The position numbers were made by a program, and so were the translations under genes. The notes beneath the pieces are model-generated. The model did no database searches. It saw nothing but the letters and a program-made list of their open reading frames with translations, and had not been told where the DNA came from. DNA of 28,783 bases from Pseudomonadota bacterium (GTDB taxonomy: Bacteria; Pseudomonadota; Alphaproteobacteria; Rhizobiales; Xanthobacteraceae): assembly GCA_023451825.1 (NCBI GenBank), contig JAEXYA010000006.1:1-28783 (forward strand), in the 5' to 3' direction. Below, piece by piece: positions 9,175 through 17,915 of the stretch (position 1 is its first letter; every line of letters starts with the position of its first letter).

Positions 9175-10407
9175 TTACGGCTTCGCCTCATCCGACCCAC
9201 GATTGCGCGCAGATACTTCGATGCCGAAGAGCGCCAGTGCCAGCAGTGCCGCGCCCATGCCGATCAGCCCGATCGTTGTGGTGCCGCCATGGGCGACCGC
9301 AAAGCCGCTGACGGCTGCCCCGATCGTGCCGCCGAAAAATGCCGATGACAGATACAGCGCGTTGAGCCGGCTGCGGGTCTGGGCGGGCAGGGCGTAGATC
9401 GCGCGCTGTCCGGTGACGAAATTCGCCTGCGTGCCGGCATCGATCAGGATGCCGACGCAGACGAAGATCACGATGGGCATGATGCCGCTGCCGTGGCCGG
9501 CAAACCAGGTCAGCGCGAAACTGATGAAGACGGCGGTCATGGACATCGCGCTGACCAGATCGCTGCGTCCGTGATCGGCCATGCGGCCGGCAAACGGTGC
9601 GACGAAGGCGCCGCCGGCGCCCGACAGCAGAAAAGCGGACATCGCCACATAGCCGAGCGAGAAGGGTGGCTGCTCGAGCACCAGCGGCATCGATGTCCAG
9701 AACATGCTGAAAGTCCCGAACATCAAGAACTGATAGGCACCGCGCCGGCGCAGCACCGGCGTCGTCATCGCCAGATTGCCGAGCGAATGGATCAGCCTTG
9801 CATAGTTCAAACTATGCTCCGGCTTTCGCCGCGGCAGCGCAATCATCATCAGCACCAGCACGCCGCACATCAGCACCGCCGAGACCGCGAACACCGCGCG
9901 CCATCCGAACGTGCCCGCCACCATGGTCGCCACCGGACGTGCCAGCAGGATGCCGAACAGCAGCCCGCTCATGACGGTGCCGACGATCTGTCCGCGCCGT
10001 CGTTCGGGCGCGAGATGCGCCACCACCGGCAGGATCATCTGCGTGGCGACGGCAGTGATGCCGACCAGCAGCGAGGCGATCACGAACACGGTTGCGGTCG
10101 GCGAGAGGGCCGCGATCAGCAGGCTTGCGATCAGGGCGCCGAGCGTGACCAGGATCAGCGACTTGTTCTCGAGGAGATCGCCGAGCGGGGCAAGGAACAG
10201 CAGGCCGAGCACATAGCCGAACATCACCATGGTCAGCATCACGCCGGCATTTGAAATGTCGAGGCCAAAACTTTCGGCGATCGGCCCGACCAGCGGCTGC
10301 GCGTAATAAAGATTGGCGACGGTGGCGCCGCAGGCAATGGCAAATGCGAGGATCAGCCAGCCGCCGGGACCTTGGTCATGGGCGGGGTGTTCGGCGGGAG
10401 AGGGCAT
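9175..10407 (-). CDS. MFS transporter
   Basis: A 410-residue major-facilitator protein with about twelve hydrophobic segments. The N-terminal half starts GGWLILAFAIACGATVANLYYAQPL, a form typical of the EmrB/AraJ-like exporters annotated as MFS transporters; the loop 2-3 motif GDLLENKSLI stands where the family has G-x-L-x-D-R-x-G. The second half contains the matching loop GRMADHGRSD. The substrate is unknown; drug or sugar efflux is usual for the group. The start at 10407 is chosen because the upstream in-frame residues are unrelated and the family begins close to the first helix. Confidence 0.9.
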   Translation of the reverse strand: MPSPAEHPAHDQGPGGWLILAFAIACGATVANLYYAQPLVGPIAESFGLDISNAGVMLTMVMFGYVLGLLFLAPLGDLLENKSLILVTLGALIASLLIAALSPTATVFVIASLLVGITAVATQMILPVVAHLAPERRRGQIVGTVMSGLLFGILLARPVATMVAGTFGWRAVFAVSAVLMCGVLVLMMIALPRRKPEHSLNYARLIHSLGNLAMTTPVLRRRGAYQFLMFGTFSMFWTSMPLVLEQPPFSLGYVAMSAFLLSGAGGAFVAPFAGRMADHGRSDLVSAMSMTAVFISFALTWFAGHGSGIMPIVIFVCVGILIDAGTQANFVTGQRAIYALPAQTRSRLNALYLSSAFFGGTIGAAVSGFAVAHGGTTTIGLIGMGAALLALALFGIEVSARNRGSDEAKP

Positions 10408-10579
10408 GGAGACTTTCAGGCGGCGGGAGGGCTGGCCCGATATGGGGCATGCGGGGCCCTGCCAGAAGTGTGGTGCCGAGAATGGGAGCCATGCGCACGA
10501 CTGTCCAAGCGGCACTGTGGCGAATTACGGTTGTTTTATGTATTATTCTATCTGAGGGTGAAAATCGAAAGCTAATCTT

Positions 10580-10843
10580 ATGGAGCATTCGGATTTTGTA
10601 ATCGGGACTGAATTCATGACAGCGGCAGGACGTTGGCGCTGCACCGATGTCGGAACGCGGATCATCGCTGCGATCAGACTCAATTACGACCACGAACCCA
10701 GCGCGTACAACGGCCCACCTTATGCCGTGGCCGAATATGTGTTCGATGAATACGACATGGAAGGTTGCGAACCTGCCCCAGAAGAGCGGGTTTTTGACGA
10801 CACCGGCACGATGGAAATTGTGAGCCGTTTCGCAAACGAATAA
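10580..10843 (+). CDS. Small conserved protein of unknown function
   Basis: An 87-residue acidic, soluble protein. It reads as one compact domain: TAAGRWRCTDVGTRIIAAIRL, then YNGPPYAVAEYVFDEYDMEGC and a short tail. I recall similar small proteins in Bradyrhizobium-type genomes with the GPPYAVAE-VFDEYD pattern, but no function is known to me. The MTAAGRW methionine (residue 13) is an alternative start. No clear ribosome-binding sequence precedes the ATG. It stands alone, divergent from the MFS gene, with a palindromic repeat starting 7 bp after its stop. Confidence 0.72.
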   Translation: MEHSDFVIGTEFMTAAGRWRCTDVGTRIIAAIRLNYDHEPSAYNGPPYAVAEYVFDEYDMEGCEPAPEERVFDDTGTMEIVSRFANE

Positions 10844-10849
10844 GATCTT

Positions 10850-10952
10850 CGTCATTGCGAGGAGCGGAGCAACGAAGCAATCCAGCTCTTGGCTTCCTCG
10901 ATTGCTTCGCCCAAACGAAATGCTTCGCAATTCGTCAAGGCTCGCAATGACG
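10850..10952. repeat. Palindromic intergenic repeat with CGTCATTGCGAG arms
   Basis: Perfect 12-bp terminal inverted arms, CGTCATTGCGAG (10850-10861) and CTCGCAATGACG (10941-10952), enclose inner arms GAAGCAATC / GATTGCTTC. This design (ATTGCGAGGAGC...GAAGCAATCCAG) is a dispersed palindromic family I associate with Bradyrhizobium-type genomes. It fills the gap between two convergent genes and could act as a two-way terminator. Confidence 0.8.
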
Positions 10953-10963
10953 GCGACAGTTCA

Positions 10964-11518
10964 TCAAATCGCCCGCGCCAGCCTCACATCCACCTCGCGC
11001 TCGACGAACTGCCATTCCTCGCTCTCGCGCAGCATTGCGACCAGTTCCTCGAACCGCTCCGCATGCGCCGGCGCGTATTCGAACCACGTTAAAAAATCGA
11101 ACGGGCCGCCGAGATCGCGGGAATGATAGAGCTGGCGGGCGATCGCCGGCAGGTATTTCAGGCTGTCGGCAATGTGGCGGGACTTGTCCTCGAAGATGCG
11201 GCGGCGTTCGTTCTGGCTCATCAGCCACCACGCATTGGTCTTGCGGATCGGGATCAGCGCGGCGCAGGTCGCCTCAGGCCGGCCGAGCCCGGCCTGCACC
11301 TTGTTCAGCGCGATCTTTTCCAGCCGCTCCACATAACGGACATGGCTGGCGACGCCGATCAGCCGCCATGAATTCGTCGATGGCGCCGGTGGCAGTGAAA
11401 TCGTGTCGGCATGGGTAACGGACAAAGCAGGCGTGATCGGCAGCGTCTCGCCGCGCACAGGCGCAACGGAGAGCACCCGCCACGTGCCGGTCTGGCCGCC
11501 TCGGAATGTTGTGAACAT
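10964..11518 (-). CDS. cld: Chlorite dismutase, small dimeric (Nitrobacter) type
   Basis: A 184-residue haem b protein that would convert chlorite to chloride and O2. The length and N-terminus match the short, dimeric chlorite dismutases (the Nitrobacter winogradskyi enzyme has 183 residues). His115 in SRHIA sits 13 residues before Arg128 in IARQL, the same spacing as the proximal His114 and distal Arg127 of that enzyme; the distal arginine marks true chlorite dismutases against the HemQ-type relatives. RKTNAWW, YLPAIARQLYHSRDLG and GPFDFLTWFEYAP are further family segments. The start at 11518 is chosen from the family length and an AGGA sequence 8 nt upstream; 36 upstream in-frame residues come from a repeat. 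No perchlorate-reduction genes are nearby, so a protective role is more likely than respiration. Confidence 0.9.
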   Translation of the reverse strand: MFTTFRGGQTGTWRVLSVAPVRGETLPITPALSVTHADTISLPPAPSTNSWRLIGVASHVRYVERLEKIALNKVQAGLGRPEATCAALIPIRKTNAWWLMSQNERRRIFEDKSRHIADSLKYLPAIARQLYHSRDLGGPFDFLTWFEYAPAHAERFEELVAMLRESEEWQFVEREVDVRLARAI

Positions 11519-11583
11519 TGGTCCTGTTAAATGCGGAACTTGGGAGAATTCAAGTCGTGATCTGCCGTAGCGCAAAACTCCGT

Positions 11584-11695
11584 CCCTCATGGTGAGGAGG
11601 CGCCTCTTGGCGCCGTCTCGAACCATGAGCTGGCCTGGCTCAGGCGCCTGCGGCCATCCTTCGAGACGCCGCTGCGCGGCTCCTCAGATGGAGGG
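11584..11695. repeat. Palindromic intergenic repeat (CTCATGGTGAGGAG family), copy 1
   Basis: The element runs from CCCTCATGGTGAGGAG through GTCTCGAACCATGAG, then CCATCCTTCGAGACG to GGCTCCTCAGATGGAGGG. The two halves pair with themselves and each other. The same building blocks, in a different order, are found at 21824-21942. It lies between cld and dnaG, upstream of both genes, so their promoters must be inside or beside it. Confidence 0.75.
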
Positions 11696-11792
11696 CGGAG
11701 GGTTGAGCTGGCTGCTGTTCCCCTGTGGATACCGGGCCTGACCACGCAATATCTGGCCTAAACCTCCCGCCACCCTATATGCCTAGGCGACC

Positions 11793-13784
11793 ATGCGTTT
11801 CACGCCCCACTTTCTCGAAGAACTGCGCGCCCGGCTTCCGGTTTCGGAAGTCGTGAGCAAGCGCGTCAAGCTGAAGAGGGCAGGGCGGGAGTGGAAGGGG
11901 CTGTCACCGTTCCACCAGGAAAAGACGCCGTCCTTCACGGTGAACGACCAGAAGCAGTTTTACCACGATTTCTCCACCGGCAAGCATGGCAACATCTTTG
12001 ATTTCGTGATGGAGACCGAGGGCGTCGGTTTCGTCGAGGCGGTCGAGCGCCTGGCCTCCATGGCCGGCCTTGCCGTGCCTGCCGCCTCGCCCGATGCCGC
12101 GCGGCAGGAGCAGCGCCGCAAGACGCTGCATGACGTCATGGAGATCGCCGCAAAATTCTTCCAGGACACGCTGACCTCGCGCCACGGCGCGCAGGCGCGC
12201 GGCTATCTCGCCGATCGCGGAATCTCGCCGCAGGTGCAGCTCCAGTTCCGCATGGGATACGCGCCCGAGGATCGCTTCGCGCTGAAGGAGCATCTCGGCG
12301 CCGCCGGCATTCCGGTGCCGGACATGATCGAGACCGGCATGCTGATCGGCGGCGACGATATCCCGGTGCCTTACGACCGCTTCCGCGATCGCGTGATGTT
12401 TCCGATCAGCGATGCCCGCGGCCGCATCATCGCCTTCGGCGGCCGGGCGATGAAGAAAGAGCAGCCGGCGAAGTATCTCAATTCGCCGGAGACGCCGCTC
12501 TTCCACAAAGGCGACAACCTCTACAATTTCCCGATGGCCCGCAAAGCCGCCCATGACGGAGCGCCCATCGTCGTGGTCGAAGGCTATGTGGACGTCATCG
12601 CCATGGTCGGCGTCGGTTTTCCCGGTGCGGTGGCGCCGCTCGGCACCGCGCTCACCGAAAACCAGCTGCAGCTGCTGTGGAAGATGGTGGACGAACCCAT
12701 CCTCTGCTTCGACGGCGATCGCGCCGGCCAGAAGGCGGCCTGGCGCGCGGCCGAACTGGCGCTGCCGCATCTCAAGCCCGGCAAGAGCCTGCGCTTTGCG
12801 CTGCTGCCGGAAGGGCAGGACCCCGACGATCTCGCCCGCTCCGGCGGACGCGGCGCCATCGAGGATGTCATCGCTGCCGCCGGCACGCTGTCGGACCTGA
12901 TCTGGGCCCGCGAGATCGCCGCCGGTGATTTCTCCACCCCCGAGCGCCGCGCGGCGCTGGAGGCGCGGATCGGTGAGATCTCCAACGGCATCCGCGACGA
13001 TGTCGTGAAGAAATATTACCGCCAGGATCTCGCTGATCGGCTGTATCGCCAATTCGGCGGCGGCGCCCGTGGCGGTGGCGGCGGAGGTAACCGGGGCGGC
13101 CAGCAGGGCAATTTCCAGCGTGCGCCGCGACAGCCTTTCGTGCCGCGAATCAGTGGCAATAATCGCGGATTGTCGCCCACGGCGACCCAGGTGCTCGGCC
13201 GCGGCCCCTATCAGGCCGTCAGTCCACAGCTCATTACGTCGTCGATCATGCGTGGTCAGCGCAGTGCCGTCTCGCGGCGCGAGGCGCTGATCTTGCAGTC
13301 GCTGATCAACCATCCGTGGCTGCTACATGACCGCCTCGAGGAGGTTGCAGCCCTGGAGCTGGCACATCCCGAAATGCACCGCCTGCGTGCAGGGATCATC
13401 GCCGCCTTCGCTCACGAGCATCATCATGGCGACGAAGCCGAGCAAAGCGCGGAAATGCGTGAAGACCTCGTTAAGGCTGGATTATCCGAGCAATTACAAT
13501 TGGTTGAGCGCGCAATCACGGTCCAGGCCGTATGGGCCTCGCAGCCCGGCGCTGCGCGCGAGGATGTTTTGGCCACCTGGATGCAGCTCGTTGCCTTGCA
13601 TCGTCAGTACCATTCACTACTTAGGGAGCTGAAGGATGCCGAGCTCGCTCTGGGCGCGGAGGCCAGTGAAACCCATTATGGTTGGCTCCGCGACGTGAAA
13701 GCACGGCTTGCCGAGGTGGACGGGACCGAGGCGCTGATCGAAGGATTTGGCGAGTTGTCGGGCCGGTTTTCGCGCAGCCAGTGA
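11793..13784 (+). CDS. dnaG: DNA primase
   Basis: A 663-residue primase that makes RNA primers for replication together with DnaB helicase. Domains in order: N-terminal zinc-ribbon-like domain (1-100), the RNA-polymerase core with TOPRIM centre (Glu263 in VVEGYVD, Asp307 and Asp309 in FDGDRAG), a Gly/Arg-rich linker at about 421-445, and a helical C-terminal helicase-binding domain. The zinc ligands of classical DnaG are largely missing: the usual CPFH reads SPFH (Ser38, His41 kept) and the usual CFGCG reads DFSTG (Asp59, Thr62). Loss of these cysteines is, as far as I recall, shared by related alphaproteobacteria, so it is not a local defect. It precedes rpoD by 276 bp in the same direction. 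Confidence 0.97.
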   Translation: MRFTPHFLEELRARLPVSEVVSKRVKLKRAGREWKGLSPFHQEKTPSFTVNDQKQFYHDFSTGKHGNIFDFVMETEGVGFVEAVERLASMAGLAVPAASPDAARQEQRRKTLHDVMEIAAKFFQDTLTSRHGAQARGYLADRGISPQVQLQFRMGYAPEDRFALKEHLGAAGIPVPDMIETGMLIGGDDIPVPYDRFRDRVMFPISDARGRIIAFGGRAMKKEQPAKYLNSPETPLFHKGDNLYNFPMARKAAHDGAPIVVVEGYVDVIAMVGVGFPGAVAPLGTALTENQLQLLWKMVDEPILCFDGDRAGQKAAWRAAELALPHLKPGKSLRFALLPEGQDPDDLARSGGRGAIEDVIAAAGTLSDLIWAREIAAGDFSTPERRAALEARIGEISNGIRDDVVKKYYRQDLADRLYRQFGGGARGGGGGGNRGGQQGNFQRAPRQPFVPRISGNNRGLSPTATQVLGRGPYQAVSPQLITSSIMRGQRSAVSRREALILQSLINHPWLLHDRLEEVAALELAHPEMHRLRAGIIAAFAHEHHHGDEAEQSAEMREDLVKAGLSEQLQLVERAITVQAVWASQPGAAREDVLATWMQLVALHRQYHSLLRELKDAELALGAEASETHYGWLRDVKARLAEVDGTEALIEGFGELSGRFSRSQ

Positions 13785-13861
13785 CCAACATTTGCTGCGG
13801 ACGAACCGTTGCCAAAGGCAAAAAGACTCGCCAAAACCATGGTTTGGCGGCACAAACAGGG

Positions 13862-13876
13862 TTAATCCGGGCTTAA
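13862..13876. promoter_or_regulatory. CtrA-type box TTAA-N7-TTAA
   Basis: TTAA (13862-13865), seven bases, TTAA (13873-13876) exactly match the core of the CtrA response-regulator site known from Caulobacter and conserved in alphaproteobacteria. It lies in the dnaG-rpoD gap, 185 bp before the rpoD start. The two halves are AT-only in GC-rich DNA, which makes a chance match unlikely but not impossible. Cell-cycle control of rpoD is only an inference. Confidence 0.4.
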
Positions 13877-13934
13877 GCCCTTCACGGGTAAAGCCTTGAG
13901 CAGAGATTGAATAGCCGAGACCGACGAACCGGGT

Positions 13935-14060
13935 ATGACGATCAGGGTGGCGAAAGACCAGCGCCGCCCTTTGCGCGTCATCCGTAACGCGGGTCACTGG
14001 CACGAGATGAGATGGTGGGGTGCGTGCACCCCCGGCGTGAGCGCGTTTCAGGAGCATTGA
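13935..14060 (+). other. Possible 41-codon upstream ORF abutting rpoD
   Basis: An ATG at 13935 opens 41 codons (MTIRVAKDQRRPLRVIRN...) that end with TGA directly next to the ATG of rpoD (TGAATG). It covers the AGGAG ribosome-binding sequence of rpoD (14050-14054) and a perfect hairpin GGGGTGC-GT-GCACCCC (14017-14032). Such an arrangement would couple or tune rpoD translation. There is no good ribosome-binding sequence before 13935, and conservation is unknown, so it may be chance. Confidence 0.3.
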
Positions 14061-16184
<2,124 letters not shown>

Positions 16185-16193
16185 GCTCTTAGG

Positions 16194-16231
16194 TTGTCAT
16201 TGCCGGGCCTGACCCGGCAACCCATCTGAAA
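16194..16231. repeat. Short GTCAT-GCCGGG palindrome
   Basis: TTGTCATTGCCGGGCCTGA followed by CCCGGCAACCCATC forms a hairpin TTGCCGGG / CCCGGCAA. The same theme appears at 22491-22515 and, as a terminator stem, at 25354-25379. It belongs to a short dispersed palindrome family; here it sits between the rpoD stop and the terminator. Confidence 0.55.
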
Positions 16232-16238
16232 TGCAATG

Positions 16239-16269
16239 CGGTGGGCCTTACGGTCCGCCGTTTTGTTTT
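16239..16269 (+). terminator. Rho-independent terminator of rpoD
   Basis: CGGTGGGCC (16239-16247) pairs with GGTCCGCCG (16252-16260) over a TTAC loop, with two G-U pairs, and is followed by TTTTGTTTT. It stands 55 bp behind the rpoD stop. Confidence 0.8.
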
Positions 16270-16338
16270 GTGTAGTTGTAAGTGATGGTTCGTTATGTTT
16301 GCCTATGTATAGTTTGCACCTAATAGGCATCGCGCAAA

Positions 16339-16878
16339 ATGACGTGGGGAAGCTTCACGGCTGGTGGTGCGAGCTACGATCTCAGCCATCTTGATGACAG
16401 ACTTCTTCATGTCGAAGTTGAGAACCTGAAGTACAGCATTCTCATTCAGTTTTCCGATCACTGTTTTACCGAAGACGCCAAGCCGAATGACACGAGGCCC
16501 GTTTTTAGGCCCTGCACGCGGAGAGACGGACGTTTTTGCGTCCAACGTTATCGAGCCTCTAAACACATCTGGGCATGTATCGAACGCGCCGTGCATGGAA
16601 AGGTCTGGCTCGGCGAAGGTGATCGCAACCTCATCATCAAGTTGGATGTCGCGCCCAACAGGCACTACATTGTCGTGTTCACTTTGGACAAGCTGAAGGG
16701 TGACCAGCGCGCGCGGTTTCGTATGCGCGTAAGAACTGCTTTCGAGAGATCGGCGGATCAAATCGCAGCGACCTATGGAGAGGTAAGGTTCAAGAACCTG
16801 ATAACCCTGATCCAGCAGGGCAAACGACCGCCGCGCATTTACGGTTCAAAACGCAAAACGCCGTGGCAGCCCAAATAA
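16339..16878 (+). CDS. Orphan protein of unknown function, lower GC
   Basis: A 179-residue soluble protein. It reads as one domain of mixed strands, with a Cys/aromatic-rich middle (FSDHCFTEDAKP, then RRDGRFCVQRYRASKHIW) and a basic C-terminus (KRPPRIYGSKRKTPWQPK). The pattern FSDHCF...RFC..RY..S followed by YIVVFTL recalls a family of small proteins often seen on mobile or accessory DNA, but I cannot name it with certainty. By eye the base composition is AT-richer than in rpoD, which fits acquisition. No convincing ribosome-binding sequence is present; a TATAGT sequence (~16305) could be a -10 element. A hairpin begins 14 bp after the stop. Confidence 0.7.
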   Translation: MTWGSFTAGGASYDLSHLDDRLLHVEVENLKYSILIQFSDHCFTEDAKPNDTRPVFRPCTRRDGRFCVQRYRASKHIWACIERAVHGKVWLGEGDRNLIIKLDVAPNRHYIVVFTLDKLKGDQRARFRMRVRTAFERSADQIAATYGEVRFKNLITLIQQGKRPPRIYGSKRKTPWQPK

Positions 16879-16891
16879 GGTCGAAAAAGAA

Positions 16892-16996
16892 ACAGGCCCT
16901 TTCGGGCCTGTGCGGCATCCGAAGATGCCTCGGGGCGAACCTCCTTGCCTTGGCGGCTACCTGCCTGTTCAGGCAGTTCTGATGGGTTTCATCAGA
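16892..16996 (+). ncRNA. Run of four hairpins, possible small RNA
   Basis: Four perfect stems follow each other: ACAGGCCC/GGGCCTGT with loop TTTC (16892-16911), GGCATC/GATGCC with loop CGAA (16914-16929), CTGCCT/AGGCAG with loop GTTC (16961-16976), and TCTGATG/CATCAGA with a 5-nt loop (16978-16996). The first may only be the terminator of the upstream gene, although no T-run follows. Short tetraloop-closed stems in series suggest a folded RNA rather than spacer DNA. I could not match it to tmRNA, RNase P RNA, SRP RNA or 6S RNA. The strand is assumed from the flanking genes. Confidence 0.35.
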
Positions 16997-17107
16997 CGGG
17001 GCTGGCTGTGCGCACGCCCTAAGACCAGCGATCTACCGCAACTATATCGATATTTCGCGCGTTCTGCAACGAGATGGAGGGCTTCCGTGACGGACATTGC
17101 CGCCGCG

Positions 17108-17132
17108 GGAACCCTTCGCCGTTCCACGCGTT
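17108..17132 (+). promoter_or_regulatory. EcfG (general stress sigma factor) promoter
   Basis: GGAAC (17108-17112) and CGTT (17129-17132) are separated by exactly 16 bp. This is the published consensus for EcfG-type sigma factors of alphaproteobacteria (GGAAC-N16/17-CGTT). It ends 8 bp before the ATG of the small gene at 17141, so transcription should begin at or next to that codon and the mRNA would be leaderless or nearly so. Confidence 0.7.
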
Positions 17133-17140
17133 ATCTCCCC

Positions 17141-17389
17141 ATGACAGATCAGCACACCGAGCAATCCGTACCTCACAAGCTCACTCCCATTGAGCGGGCT
17201 GAACGTAACCTGATGCGTCAGAAGGACGCCGAAAAGGCCATGGCCGAGCACGAGCGTGCGCAGGACAGGCTGTATTCGAATATGGAGCGCCTCCGCGCCG
17301 AGCGCCTTGCACGCGAAGCCAAGGCCGCGAGCCAGCCGGCGCAGCCCGCACGCCGTGCGACCAAGCGCGCCGCCGGGGCCCGCGCTTAA
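17141..17389 (+). CDS. Small charged helical protein, probable general-stress gene
   Basis: An 82-residue protein, highly charged and predicted helical: LTPIERAERNLMRQKDAEKAMAEHERAQDRLYSNMERLRAERLAREAKA (read in parts), then an Ala/Pro/Arg tail RRATKRAAGARA. It looks like one long helix or coiled coil with a basic end. Similar small proteins starting with an LTPxERxxR motif occur in Bradyrhizobium-type genomes without known function. No ribosome-binding sequence precedes the ATG, but a perfect EcfG promoter ends 8 bp before it, which supports a leaderless start and stress induction. A strong terminator (17418-17444) follows, so it is a single-gene unit. Met25 is a possible later start. Confidence 0.78.
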   Translation: MTDQHTEQSVPHKLTPIERAERNLMRQKDAEKAMAEHERAQDRLYSNMERLRAERLAREAKAASQPAQPARRATKRAAGARA

Positions 17390-17417
17390 GCCCTCAACGA
17401 CATCCCGACTATCGAAG

Positions 17418-17444
17418 CGGCGGATCGCAAGGTCCGCCGTTTTT
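17418..17444 (+). terminator. Rho-independent terminator
   Basis: CGGCGGA (17418-17424) pairs with TCCGCCG (17433-17439), followed directly by TTTTT. It ends the small stress gene. Confidence 0.85.
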
Positions 17445-17654
17445 CGTTGCTCGCAATACATTCTTCAGTTGCGTTTCCTGTCGCTCTTGCGCGTCGCATT
17501 GCCTTAACGCGGCGGCAGATGACCGCGCGATGGACGAACGCGCGCGAGTGCGACCAATGCGCCCGCCTGCTGCCGGGCCGGCACATTCATCTGCCATTCA
17601 GGCTGTGGTTGTATTATCTTGATCATGTGAGCTGTGCCCCGAGAGGAGGCCGAG

Positions 17655-17756
17655 ATGACGACACATCGCAAAATCTACGTAGCCTTGTTCACGTTGACCG
17701 TGACATGTGCGCTCCTGATGTCCTCCTTCGCTTTCGCGGTGAACGACCCAAAGTGA
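17655..17756 (+). CDS. Putative 33-residue exported or membrane peptide
   Basis: A 33-codon frame preceded by GAGGAGG at 7-8 nt, the strongest ribosome-binding sequence in this part of the window. The product begins MTTHRKIYVALFTLTVT and continues through CALLMSSFAFA to VNDPK: a basic start, a hydrophobic core and an AFA cleavage-like site. It would be either a single-span membrane microprotein or a pre-peptide leaving only five residues. A possible extended -10 (TGTATTAT, ~17607) lies upstream, and a perfect CCGGGAG-CTG-CTCCCGG hairpin (17771-17787) follows without a T-run. No family is recognised. Confidence 0.5.
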   Translation: MTTHRKIYVALFTLTVTCALLMSSFAFAVNDPK

Positions 17757-17915
17757 TCGCTTCGCTCCGGCCGGGAGCTGCTCCCGGACGGTGACATCGG
17801 CGCTACCCTGCGCGGCTGCTCAGGGCCATCGATGATCACATGCGATAGATGACATGGTGCGGTTGCCTCGCCACAATATGCGGTCGCCACGCGCAACGCG
17901 GCGCCCGGCAGGCGG

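Noticed and set aside
11904..13313. 469-codon antisense frame inside dnaG
   Set aside because: It lies opposite to conserved primase domains and has the His/Asp/Ala/Arg-rich composition of antisense GC-rich frames.
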